The position numbers were made by a program, and so were the translations under genes. Below the pieces are notes generated by a model. It was given only the letters and a program-made list of their open reading frames with translations. It did not search any database and was not told where the DNA came from. From Pycnopodia helianthoides (lineage: Eukaryota > Echinodermata > Asteroidea > Forcipulatida > Asteriidae), in the NCBI GenBank assembly GCA_032158295.1, contig CM063249.1, forward strand, positions 21,206,270 through 21,270,269: a stretch of 64,000 nt of DNA, given 5' to 3'. Shown here one piece after another: positions 12,490 through 23,910 of the stretch (position 1 is its first letter; every line of letters starts with the position of its first letter).

Positions 12490-12783
12490 AAAGGTATTGT
12501 ACACTTTTGGTAACAGCTCAAAATCAGTTTCCACACTTTGTGTGATTAAACATATCGAGGTCACGAGAAAATAGTGAAAAGAGATCTTATGTGTTTTCTG
12601 TTCTTTCAAATTATCACGCGCGATAATTACTATTGTTTTACTCGTTTCTCAGAAACGATAGCATTTTAGGCAGAAATATTTTAAGGAACCCTTTCTACCA
12701 TTACTTACTTTAAATCGTGTAAGTTATGTGTGAATCTGTGAACATTGTGTTTTTCGATCTAACCAATAGTGTACAGGACCTTT
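12490..12783 (+). mobile_element. MITE-A, internally deleted copy
   Basis: Ends AAAGGTATTGTACACTTTTG and, inverted, AAAGGTCCTGTACACTATTG. Compared with 61619-61956 it lacks about 45 bases around the GCATGAACAAACAAACC section. It includes the palindrome CACGCGCGATAAT. No gene. Confidence 0.85.
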
Positions 12784-12979
12784 AAACTGTCCATAAAGGA
12801 CAGCAAATTTGAGAAGATTTCACAAGGGACCTTGGACAGTCCAAGCATTGTTCCTTTGACACGGAGTGCAATTTGTAAAATTTCACAACCCTGCTCAAAT
12901 TAAGCAAGGGACCCCTGCTAAATCGCTGTTGTATGAAAAGGGCTACAGTATCAAGTTTTCTTTTCATGTAACATCATAA

Positions 12980-13228
12980 TATAGACCAATCCATTAAGCT
13001 CCGTCCCCTTACATGTTGACCAATCACAACCTTGGCTACGCCACCGAAAGTCTGACATAAGTCCAATACGCTAAAATCCCATTAGAAAAGTAAACATGCT
13101 TACGCGCGTACTTAAAGTGCTCAGGTTGATTGTCGTGAGTGTGGCATTGGAGAGATGCACCTGTGCTGCTCACGGGTGCAGTGGTTGCTGTGGCAATAAG
13201 GAGGTGAGGCTTAATGGATTGGTCTATT
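12980..13228. mobile_element. MITE-F with ATAGACCAATCCATTAAGC ends
   Basis: ATAGACCAATCCATTAAGC at 12981 is matched exactly in inverse at the right end (GCTTAATGGATTGGTCTAT). About 250 bp, without open frames of note. Confidence 0.8.
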
Positions 13229-13401
13229 TATTCAAGAAATAAAGTTTTTTAGGAATATCGATGGATTTTTCAGTGTATTTTCTCAGTGCGTGCCCACTAC
13301 TGCAAACTGGTGATGTTGAGATGCTCTGTTGGCAGTTCGCTATGACCATGATGGTAGCGTGTCAATAGCTGAGCGGCCTAATGCACTAAACTCAACTTCT
13401 G

Positions 13402-13770
13402 TGGCGAGTTGTGGCTGAGGGATAAGAACACCGGACTCGAGCTCTAGTGTTTCTGATCAGCAGAATGTGGGTTCGAGTTCCAGTCAAGACACTTGTGTCC
13501 TTAAGCAAGACCCTTAACCATTATTGCTGTGTCCTTTGGATGGGACGTAAAGCCGTAGGTCCCGTGTGTTGTGTAATGCACGTAAAAGAACCCAGTGCAC
13601 TTATTGTAAAGAGAAGGGGCTCGCCCCAGTGTTCCTGGTTTGATTGGCTGTATATTGCGCCACAGGTGCTATGTAAAGGAAAAAGGTATCATACTTCAAA
13701 CTGTAGCTCCACATACCTTCCAGGATAAACACTGTAGTGCTTAGAAACGTAGTATTAGCGCGGTATAAAT
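13402..13770 (+). repeat. tRNA-derived SINE family S1
   Basis: Starts GCGAGTTGTGGCTGAGGGAT (A-box like) and carries GGGTTCGAGTTCCAGT (B box). The body is TTGGATGGGACGTAAAGCCG and AAAGAACCCAGTGCACTT. Related copies: 36215-36425 (minus) and 54548-54850 (plus). Open frames inside are not genes. Confidence 0.85.
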
Positions 13771-15038
13771 GTAAATGTAAAAGTCATCAGGGTGTGGGTT
13801 CGAATTGCAGCTGTGACCTTTGTGCCCTTGAGCAAAACACTTAACTATAATTGCTTCTCCTCATCCAGTTTTTTATAGTGGCAATTAAAACAAAACTAGA
13901 AACAATGATTTGCTATTCCTTCAGCTCTATGACAGTATTTCAGATGGAACTTCTGGAGGATTGCTACTGGTATGAACTAGAGAGCTTTCAGATTGAAACA
14001 AATAATTATTCCCCCAATATCTGACACTCCCAAACTCTGTCTTAAACCAGTATCAATGTAAATATTTAAGTAGGATTAACAGTGATATCATTGTGCTCTA
14101 AATGTAAACAATCTGTATAAAGTTAAGACAATATGGTATTTTGATTCAGATTAGCTTTCCAAAATAACACTGCTCACTGAGATCACTTTGATTTTGTTAA
14201 ATTAAAGTTAGAAGGAGTTTTTCATGTGGTCTTTGGCAGCAGGATGCCACATTGGACCCAGTGATCACACTGATCTTGAATGGAGACAACTACACTCTTT
14301 AGCACCAAGAGCTTGACATTTGCGGAACTTATCCCAAAGACATCATGAGTAAGTTTTTAAACTCGTTGAGATCATTTGAAATCAAAAGTGGACGTCTGAC
14401 TTAAAATTCACACTGGACTTCAGGCCTGAGCCCAGTGAAGCATCGTACCAGGAAACTCATACCTGGATAAGTCCGTGTTTTTGAATTGAATGAGAATACC
14501 CCTCTGTGTATATAATATTTAAAACAAAAACATTTTCACATGTTGACTTTGAGTCTGATAAATATAATCAATTCTGTCGAGTATCAAGCTAATTAGTGTG
14601 ATCATAAAACTATCACATGTTTGGTCCTGAAACTTGTTATAATGTTAAGCATCGAATGTTTCATACAAATAATGATTTACCATTTAAACTTGCTAGATTT
14701 TTGACAGAATCACCACTGATAAATTATTTACTGGCATGTGATTTTTCTCTGACTTCAGAATTTCCTCAAAATCTCCCATGGTCTTCAAATTTTCTTAAAA
14801 GAGGTAGAGCAGTCACCAATTCTCTAGTTTTGTACTTCTGGTGGTGCACAAAGTCTGTAAACCTCTGGAATTCAGTAACCTGAAAAAGGGGAACGCAGGT
14901 CAGCAAGCCATTTTCAGGAATTTTCGTAACAATCAAATTTCATCCCTGCATGTAAGTCCATGCAGGTTGTTGAGGCTCTCGGCATATGCTGCTCACTGAT
15001 GTAGCCCCCAGCTTTCCCACTAATTGACTGTCTAGCCC

Positions 15039-15107
15039 CACCCCTTAAAGGGAAACTTACCACCCCTTAAAGGGAAACTTACCACCCCTTAAAGGGAAAC
15101 TTACCAC
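15039..15107. repeat. 22-bp tandem repeat, three copies
   Basis: CACCCCTTAAAGGGAAACTT AC repeats three times without change. Each unit contains the palindrome CCCTTTAAGGG-like CCCCTTAAAGGG. Confidence 0.95.
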
Positions 15108-15480
15108 CCCACCATCTTGTTATTCCCAGATCTAAGGTAAGGCATTAGGGCAAGTGGTTTTCAGATCGAAGTTTTATTTTAAAAAGAACCTTTTCTTCTT
15201 GTTGTCTGTTATTTATGCAGTGAAAGAAAGATGATTCAAAATTAAATATGTCGGCAACACTAAAAACTGAAATTTTATTTTTTATTGGATTATGATGAAT
15301 GATATTTAGAAGACAGGAAGACACTTTTCACATCTTGAATGGATAAAGACAACCTGGCAAGGGAGCTTCACAGGAACTCACAGAGGTAAATCCTGGAATT
15401 ACATCAACCACAAATCTCTCAGCTCAGTCGAGCTTCTGTTAACCATTTTATTTAAAAACACATAGGAGCATCAAGATCAG

Positions 15481-15670
15481 GGCCCAATTTCATAGAGCCG
15501 CTTAAGCAGGAAATACTGTTTAACAATTTTCTGCTGACCAAAACGAGCAGTATACCATTCATAAATTGTACATGTGACATGGTACTTTGGCTGGTAACCT
15601 TGTTCTGGTGAGCATAATTATTTTGTGATAAGCTACTTTTTGTGCTTAAGCAGCTCTATGAAATTGGGCC
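15481..15670 (+). mobile_element. Palindromic MITE-C, copy 2
   Basis: GGCCCAATTTCATAGAGCCG at the left and AGCTCTATGAAATTGGGCC at the right form the terminal inverted repeats. The interior matches 10251-10443. Confidence 0.85.
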
Positions 15671-16779
15671 TAGAGCAGCATATGGACACATCCATCAGAA
15701 ATATGTTTTTTTTTCAAAATCAGTCACATCTGAGAATGTTTTGAAATCCCAACATAAGGCAGTTTTCATCGGCTTTTTAACTTGATGCCCTCTTATCAGT
15801 CATTACCACATTATTTGGTAAAAACCCTCATGTTTATGTTATATTGAACTTTCTTGTGTAATTTGTTTCAGACAGCTTGAAGGAAACCACAGTCTGCTTT
15901 CACTTCTTGTGTGGTTGAGGGTAAACAGTCCTCCAGCAGCAAAGTTGCTGTGCCTCACGTACACCATGAGCTGGATGCCATGCATTACTACTGCAAGAGA
16001 TTGTCCACTGTACTGGTGGATGCCGTAGTCAAGAGATATTGCAACTCTTTCATGCACTCTACAGCTTTGACATCAATGGCTCATCATCTACATGAATGTA
16101 CATACTGACTTGATAAAGGCAAACTTCAGCATTTGAATTTCACTTAGTCATTTGATCATCTCAACTTGAGAAGTCCAAAGAGGAAAACCAATTCAGAATT
16201 CACATCTTGGATGAGGAAGATTGGTACTTTATGAAGGTGATTATCTTTCCTCTTTATTACTATTAATTGACTCTAAACTCCAGCTTCATGTACATGTGGG
16301 ATGACACATGCTTTGAAATATTGTGACAGCTATTGATTTGACATGTCCACAAATAATTTTTACGGTGAGTTAATTAAAGAAAGTAAAGTATCAAATCACC
16401 AGAAACCACTTAAAAGTGTGCAATCATGGCCAGCATAAAAATTTCTAGTATGGTTTGATCTGAAAAGTGTTCAGTAGAATCTCAATTGACATATGATTTT
16501 ATTGAAAGATGAAAACTATTGTGTAGACTTGACAAAGTTGTTGTTTGTGCTTAATTAATTTAGGGAAGATGTCACAGACACTTGTACTTGGTCCTTGCTT
16601 TAAACTGGGCCAAAGCATCAGTTCATCCTGAACTCACACAATGTACAAAGACAGGGCAGACTGGCAATGCAACAACACTACTCAAAGCAGTAAGTAGTAA
16701 AATCCTTAACTCCCCAAAGTGATTTACCAGGATCCTTCCTCACAACAAACACCATATGATTATACATGCATGTGTATAT

Positions 16780-17130
16780 ATTCAGGGATCAAGCTGGCTC
16801 AGTGTGATCTTTCCCTCCCTTTCATCTCTGTGGACCCAGGTTCGAATCCCACCTCAGACCGGAGCCTTGTGTGGATTGGGTTTTCAGTCCCTACCTGGTT
16901 GCATGGAGTTCACCCATTTAGGGTTTTCCTCTCACATCTAAAACTAAATATTTCTTATATTAATTGGTCTTACCCATAACTGATGTGTGTTAAGTATATT
17001 CAGTACTTTCTCTGATTCGTGTGAAAAAACCACAGGCATTTTACTCGGGTGGACAATTTGTTCTTGTTTCCTAATCACCATCCCTTTATTGGCATTTGCA
17101 CTATTGGATGTGAAATGAAATAAATAAATA
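16780..17130 (+). repeat. tRNA-derived SINE family S3, copy 1
   Basis: Contains CTGGCTCAGTGTGATCTTTC (A-box region) and CCCAGGTTCGAATCCCACCT (B box), then GGAGCCTT.TGTG and a tail ending in ATGTGAAATGAAATAAATAAAT. Shared with 33135-33345. Confidence 0.8.
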
Positions 17131-17530
17131 TAGTTATTATTATATTTTGTAAACCTTTTCAAATCACAGGGCCAAACTTGGTATGAAGTTCTTAACAGGA
17201 AATTACATATTATCCCCTCCTTTTACTTGGGGGGGGGGAGGAGTTGAGTTATTTTTAATCATCTAGTTTTGAATAAACACACCATACAACCAACTCGTGA
17301 AAATTTCATCAAATTCAGTGGTCATGGTTTAGGAAAAAAACAAGAAAAGAATTTGTATACTTTGTCAGGGTTTTCGTGCATGTTCATATTGTGCCTATTT
17401 ATATTTTGGCAATCAAAATAAACAACGGTGGTATGTGGGGTCTTCAAATACTAATTTTTCAAACAACAGAAGTTTTTCCCAGCAGGATCAGTATTGGTAT
17501 GAACTTCATAATTTGGGCACTTTCAGATTG

Positions 17531-17656
17531 AAACTAATAAGTTTTCCCCAACCATGCCCATACTTTGCCCTAAAACTAATAAGTTTTCCCCAACCATGCC
17601 CATACTTTGCCCTAAAACTAATAAGTTTTCCCCAACCATGCCCATACTTTGCCCTA
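17531..17656 (+). repeat. 42-bp tandem repeat, three identical copies
   Basis: Unit from AAACTAATAAGTTTTCCCCA to CTTTGCCCT A. The period is a multiple of three, so a short plus-strand frame shows a repeated LISFPQPCPYFAL peptide, but no start or splice context supports expression. Confidence 0.95.
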
Positions 17657-17997
17657 ATTAGCCTTTGAAGTCATGTATGCTAATTACATTCTTACATGCG
17701 TACAGACAATATTGGCAAACGCCATAGAGTTGTGCACTAGGCAGATGCGCAAACACATATTCGTCACACCACTATCAGCCCAATACAAAAAAGTGCGGTT
17801 CCCTCATTTTGCCAACCAGTAGTGTTAGTGCAGTTTAAATATTTCATGGGAAAGGTCTATTACAATCACTTTCATTGTTACAGGGCACAGAGCAAGGATG
17901 GAGCATGCATATTTTCATTATTCATACTACATAAAAGTTGATTCTAGCATAGATTCTAGTAACCACTGGCCTCTTGTCACTGGCCATGCTCATTGGT

Positions 17998-18209
17998 CCA
18001 GTGGTTATAAGATATAGATATCTTATAACCACTAGACCAACAAGGTTATAAGATATAGACATCTTATAACCACTAGACCAACGAGGTTATAAGAAGTAGG
18101 TATCTTATAACCACTAGACCAACGAGGTTATAAGATATAGGTATCTTATAATCACTAGACCAACGAGGTTATAAGATATAGATATCTTATAACCACTAGA
18201 CCAACAAGA
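17998..18209. repeat. 41-bp tandem array of hairpin-forming units
   Basis: Five units of about 41 bp. Each contains GGTTATAAGATATAG with its inverse CTATATCTTATAACC, separated by ACTAGACCAAC(A/G)AG. Each unit can form its own hairpin. Confidence 0.9.
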
Positions 18210-18350
18210 GTGCCTGGTGACAAGATTGCTCTTGATTGAGGGGGTTGTGGGTTAAAATTCCACCTATTAGTATGCCTGGTGGAAGTTGTTTTTTTTCTTC
18301 AGGAAGGTAAACATTACTTATCACACATCGGTGTATGATAATGTTTTAAA
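18205..18350 (+). repeat. tRNA-derived SINE-like fragment
   Basis: GAGTGCCTGGTGACAAGATT followed by GGGTTGTGGGTTAAAATTCC (B-box like), attached to the end of the 41-bp array. Low sequence support. Confidence 0.4.
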
Positions 18351-18655
18351 AGTTGTTGTTGATCCCCGATGCAATTATTCATCTATTACATACAGCTGTT
18401 TATCCTGCTTCTGAATAAAACTCACTGTGTAAACTGTTCATGAACTTACAGAGTTTATTCATTTGTTTTTATGTAGGAAATCACTCATGGTACTGATAGG
18501 TGTGTGTCACACCTGACTTCTTGTTGTCTCTTTTCAAGGATCACGTTATGAGTTATCAGCGATCCATCAAGCAGCGTAAAGCTGTAATTCAGACGACAAA
18601 ATTAGAGCAGAAAATTAGATTGCCACTGCCTGTGCTATTTATTACCAGCATCTAA

Positions 18656-20240
18656 TTACCTACACCTGGATAGACACTCTCAAGAAGAAAAATCGCCAAA
18701 GAAATGTAGGAGCACCTTGTGTAATAGCTGTAAGCATAATAGAGTCGCAATGCATTTCTTCAAGAGGAACTGCAGTCATCACCTGATTAGGCAAGGCACT
18801 GCCTTTGCAGCAATGGGATTCAACATGAGTACAAACCAGGGAAGGCAAACTGCGCAATCGGATAAACATTTAAATGGACTTATCTCATCAGTCATGAGTA
18901 GAGTGTATTCACCAGCTATGTACCACACGCAGACTTTCGCCAAGTGTTGGCATTTTTGACATTTCGATGGACAGATTGAATGACTTGCCAATGTCATTAG
19001 AAAAAAACTCAGCACTTGGGACGGTTAAACAACTAATTATTTGTACATTCAAACTATTAAGAATTGAACTCAATACGCAAGGCCTCCAGATTTTTGACAC
19101 AGAGCAACGCTAATTGTGTTACTGACACTTGCCAGTCAAGAACTCTGAATTGGTCAACCCCAAGAAAAATTCCAAGGTATCAACAGTTTCAAGAAATAAA
19201 ACATTGATGGACTGCACATTATCATAGACAGTGACTTTCTGGACTTTCTACTTAGAAAGAATTTGTATTGAAAAAGGGAAACTTTCCCCCTTTGACTTTT
19301 TTGTGGTTATAAATGTTTAATTGAATGGTCAGTTTGTGTTAGCAAAATTGATATTCAAAATTGTTATTTAATTGGTTTCAAATATACCTAATCTTGAGAG
19401 TTTAATTTTTATGAGTAAAGACTTACACTTATAAGTGCCCAAATGGTTATGGAATCATATGCAAATATGACATGGATTTTCACCAGGAGATTTAAAGTTT
19501 TCAAAAATGTCTCGCTATGAAAGTGCCTGAAACGACTTTGTTACCAATGACAGCATCGTGTTACATTTGAGTTTCATCCATGATCAGTGCATCACTATGT
19601 GGAAAATGTGAAGGGAATTAAGTGATTTTATCAGCATTCCACTTAAAAACAGCAAATGTTTGGCAAGTTTTGTTTGTGATTGGCCTGCAAGTTTGTAAAA
19701 ACTCCATTGAACCTTCACAGCTGCCAAAACCTCAAAGTTTACCACTCACAAAATCTATGGAAAGCTTGTGTTCATCTTAATTTCGTCTGTGGAAGTGGAC
19801 AACTTGGACTACCGAGATAATGGGTTTTCCATGAAAGACATTTGTCAAGAGGATTTTCTGATGAATTGCAGCGGATCAACTATGTACTTCAGAAGTGCCT
19901 TACATTTGAGTGACATTTTATTTTCACCATCCAAGACAAGTATTCAAGACCCATGGTACAACCTAGGAGAATAGTGCTGTTTAGCCATCACGGGTTGGAC
20001 ATAGGCTACAGTGTACATGTATTTCTGAATTAGTGATGCCCCACAGATAATGTGATCAGGAAACCCATACCCTTTTTAAGCAGCTGATTTTGTGAACCAA
20101 AAATGGACTGGGATAACTTGCTGTGAAAGAATACCCGCATTCTCAATATGATTTTGACTACTAAACAAAGCTGTTGTTTGTGCAGAATTTAGATAAATTT
20201 CCATTTGAGAACCTGCATTTATGCACTTGCTGAATTTAAC
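18656..20240. other. Unassigned unique sequence
   Basis: Not obviously repetitive. Open plus-strand frames at 18717-18959 and 19768-19974 (68 codons ending DPWYNLGE) have ordinary amino-acid composition but no clear splice sites or homology known to me. It could be the 3' UTR of the candidate plus-strand transcript, or plain intergenic DNA. Confidence 0.35.
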
Positions 20241-20250
20241 AATAGGAACC

Positions 20251-22755
20251 AGATGCTGATGATCTTGGCTTAGGGTGAAGTGCTAGTAACCTCCCCCTTA
20301 CTCTCAATCTTGATACACACAAAGTAACTTTAAACATGAAATGTCTTTAAGAACCCCACCCCAACCACCACTAATACAAATCTTGTTCAGTACCTTAACT
20401 CTAGACTTTGAAGATTACAACCTATAACTGGAAACAAGAGCCAGATGCTGAAGATCTTGGCTTAAGGGTGGTGTGAGTAACCTCTCCCCTCATCAGTTTT
20501 AATTTTCATACACATAAAGTGAAGTAAGTTTAAACATGAAATGTCTTTGAGACCCCTCCCAACCCCGACCACCAACAACACTAATCTTGTTCCATACCTT
20601 AACTCTAGACTTTTTACGTTTGTATGGATAATTAGAAACAAGAGTCAGATGTTGAAGATTTTGGCTGAGGGTGAAGTGCTGGTAACCTCTCCCCTCAAAT
20701 AACAATATAGATGTATCACACACTGAATAGGGTTGCCCTTAACTTTTTCAGAAACTAGCAAGTGGTACCAGTTAACTTGTATTTTCCATAGTCAGCCAAC
20801 TTGTTCACTTATCCATTGTTCATAAACAGGAATACTTTTCAACACCTAACTAGCCAGTTGGATCACTTGGAGGGAAGTTCAAGACTGGTCCTCGGTTATT
20901 TTCACCAGCCTATGTCCAGTGGACCATTTCTGGGAGAAAATTGCTTAATGGAAAACTAAAATAAATATTTAGAAATTTATTGTTGACAAATCCAAGCGTG
21001 CTACCACAAGAGCCAGTTGCTGAAGTTTTGGCCGAGGGTGAAGTGCTGGTAACCTCTCCCCACAAATACAAGTTAAGATTTATACCTTCATTCTAGAAAG
21101 AACTATAGTGAAATACTTTTTAACTCTGTTGTTAATTATATACAACCAAAGGATTCACTTTGGTTGAGGATAAAGTGCTGGAAAACTTGACTCCAAGAAA
21201 TGAAATCTATACATCAATGTCGGCCTTCCAACATTAAAAGGTGTAGGAATAAACAGCTATCACTGATTTATTGCCTAATGAATCACAGGATCCACGGATG
21301 TTGACAAAACTTGAACCATGGTTGTGATTATGAACCCCTCCAGTTTGTAATTGATATATGGAGCATCTTCCTTTGGAGCAATACTACAAAACTTGAAGCT
21401 TTGTATCATGCTAGTGAATTTATGTTTGCAGTGACACCATGTCATGGATCTCTTTTGAGTATCATAAGGGCTCTGCTACTCACTCAGGGATTTGCATGAT
21501 GCATCTTAAGGAACCACAGGAGCCAGATGCTGAGGATCTTGGCTGAGGGTGAAGTGCTAGAAACCTCTCCCCTCCATCTCAATAAGTTTAAGCCTAATAT
21601 AAAACATTTCATCCATTAGGGTAAGGGATAGTGTCTATCGAATCAATCAAACTCGCTCCTCCAATACAAGGAATGTTTAACATAGATTGATAGGAATATT
21701 ATAGCCAGATGCTGAGGATCTTGGCTGAGGGTGAAGTGCTAGAAACCTCTCCCCTTCATTATAAATAAGTATTAATGTAAGCCATTAGAGTAAGGGATAG
21801 TGTCTATTAAATTGGTCAACACGCTCCTCCAATACCAGGAATGTTTTATGCATACGCAGTATATTGATTGGAATTATAGCCAGATGCTGAGGATCTTGGC
21901 TGAGGGTGAAGTGCTAGTAACCTCTCCCCTCCAAATACAGTATTAATGTAAACAATATTATATTCATTAGGTTTTGGGAAACAAGTACAATGTAGTGCCT
22001 ATCAAACCATCAAACTCGCTTCTCCAACTCGCTTCTTCATTACAAGTTATGTTTTGCTCAGAGTACTTTGACAGGAATGTATAGCCAGATGCTGAGGATC
22101 TTGGCTGAGGGTGAAGTGCTGGTAACCTCTCCCCTCCAAATGCAGTATTACCATAAACAATATTATATTCATTGACATTAGGTTTTGGAAAACAAGTTGT
22201 GCCTACCAAACCATCAAACTCGCTCCTCTAAAACAAGTTATATTTTTGCTCGAGTACACTGACAGAAATATAATATAGCCTAATGCTGAGGATCTTGGCT
22301 GAGGGTGGAGTACTTGTAACCTCTCCCCTTGTATTATAAAAAGTATCCTTTGATATAATGGTAATTTTTAAAATTATTATTAAGGAATCAAAATTTTCAC
22401 TTGAAAGACTTGTAAGCATCTTTTTATATCTTTTCAACTCGCTTCTCCATTACAAGTTATGTTTTGCTCAGAGTACTTTGACAGGAATGTACAGCCGGAT
22501 GCTGAGGATCTTGGCTGAGGGTGAAGTGCTGGTAACCTCTCCCCTCTAGACAACTTTTTATGCAAAGCTCACATGCCTCCATTATGGCTGACAAAAAGAA
22601 TATGGCACTTTTACCTCGTACAATTTAAACAAATTGTGGATTGTACCTTAACCTAATAATAGAGTTTAAAAAAATAGAAATGTATCACTAACCACTAAAG
22701 CCAGATGCTGAGGATCTTGGCTGAGGGTGAAGTGTTGGTAACCTCTCCCCACAAA
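20251..22755 (+). repeat. Array of a conserved ~53-nt core at ~190-bp spacing
   Basis: The core AGATGCTGAGGATCTTGGCT, GAGGGTGAAGTGCTGGTAAC, CTCTCCCC recurs at about 20251, 20443, 20647, 21015, 21525, 21707, 21882, 22087, 22281, 22497 and 22703, with a worn copy near 21155. Gaps are mostly 175-216 bp. Spacers are partly alike (AAACTCGCT.CTCC, GACAGGAATGTA) but far more divergent than the core. Confidence 0.9.
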
Positions 22756-22854
22756 CTCAAATATAACCCAGAATACAAGGTTGATGCGAACAGGTGGAAT
22801 CCATTAATATATCTTATAGTATCTGAGGGTGAATTGCTGTAGTTTAAGTGTCGT

Positions 22855-23387
22855 TGTCACCGTTTTCATGAAGAGCCACATATCTTAAAATTACATATTA
22901 TTGATTATTACAGGAAGGGGACTTTGTCTCAATAGATGCATTTTGCGTTTTCACGAACAGCCATCACCCAGAGAATGCATTGTAATACGTTGTAACAGAA
23001 GAGCGTAAAATGTAGCAAAACCTATTTTTTTCATGTTTCACGAAGAGCCACCTATGTCAGTGTGTGCGTGATCATGTGACACGCGCGCCCCTTTCCTATG
23101 TAAAATTACGTTATCCAGTAGGGTGTTCAAGTAGATCTTCTCACTTTTTAGTTTTCATGAAGAGACACGTATCTTTGACTAATTACTATGGCAATTAGCC
23201 AATATATCTAAAGAAATGAGTTAGTCAATGGAGAGGTTAAACTTATACAGAATCATATGAGAGATTTTTAACTGCAAACCGTTGCTTTAGTATTGGAGAT
23301 TTTGCAGTTTTAAGCCAAGCATAGCGTAAAAATGTAAATCTCAAATAAGCGTTCAGACACAAGTGGCTCTTCGTGAAAACGGTGACG
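22855..23387. mobile_element. MITE-E with GTCACCGTTTTCATGAAGAGCCAC ends and internal repeats
   Basis: Left TGTCACCGTTTTCATGAAGA, GCCACA is matched in inverse at the right by GTGGCTCTTCGTGAAAACGG, TGAC. Three further internal copies of TTTTCA(T/C)GAAGAG.CAC (near 22949, 23033, 23153) point the same way as the left end. Confidence 0.75.
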
Positions 23388-23910
23388 ATATGTTACAAAT
23401 ATTTAACTGCATATGGGTGGACTTTAATCTTGAATAACTATCATAAAATGAATGCATTAGTTGTAGTATGAGATAAATTTCTTGAATAAAGGTGAACCAA
23501 GGGATGTACCCCTACATGGAAATACATAATATGAAGGGGTTGAAGCCTGTAAAAGTCAATCAATGTTCAATTCAGTTTGTCAAATTTTTACAATATTGTT
23601 TCTTTTTAAATTGCAGTTTGTAGTGGCGACCAGTTATGTACAGTATTATTTTAAATTGTGATAGAGACATTCCAAAAATGTTCAAAAAATGAGGATCAGT
23701 AACAGATTGAAAATAAAACATTGAAAAAATGAATAAATGAATAATTAAATAACGATATTTAAAGATAAAACCAAATACATTAACACAGAATTGCATATCA
23801 AAATGTCTAAACAAAATAAAAGTAACAAATAAAATAAGTTAAAAAAAACCATTAAGAAAAACACAAATTTAATAAGAAAGGGCGAAAATAAAGTGCAGAT
23901 TGTTAACAAG

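Larger units (their letters stand above)
9367..18655 (+). other. Candidate spliced plus-strand transcript of doubtful coding status
   Basis: A run of exon-like segments has good splice signals: acceptor before 9367 (donor GTATGT after 9506); acceptor TTTTCATTCAG before 10920; 12287-12358 between a strong pyrimidine-rich acceptor and GTGAGT; 14240-14348 between CTTTGGCAG and GTAAGT; about 15310/15317-15385 (donor GTAAAT); acceptor TTGTTTCAG before 15872; 16564-16689 (donor GTAAGT); and acceptor TCTCTTTTCAAG before 18539, followed by an open frame to TAA 18655. The 12287, 14240, 15317 and 15872 segments share one compatible phase, but that frame has a TAG in the second. The 16564 segment also has an in-frame TAA. 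This looks like a long non-coding RNA or a decayed gene, or possibly chance. I recognise no protein family. Confidence 0.25.

Noticed and set aside
13447..13728. 93-codon plus-strand open frame
   Set aside because: It is inside a tRNA-derived SINE.
20251..22755. CRISPR-like repeat/spacer arrangement
   Set aside because: The genome is clearly animal, units are ~190 bp, spacers are related to one another and much longer than CRISPR spacers, and no cas genes exist.
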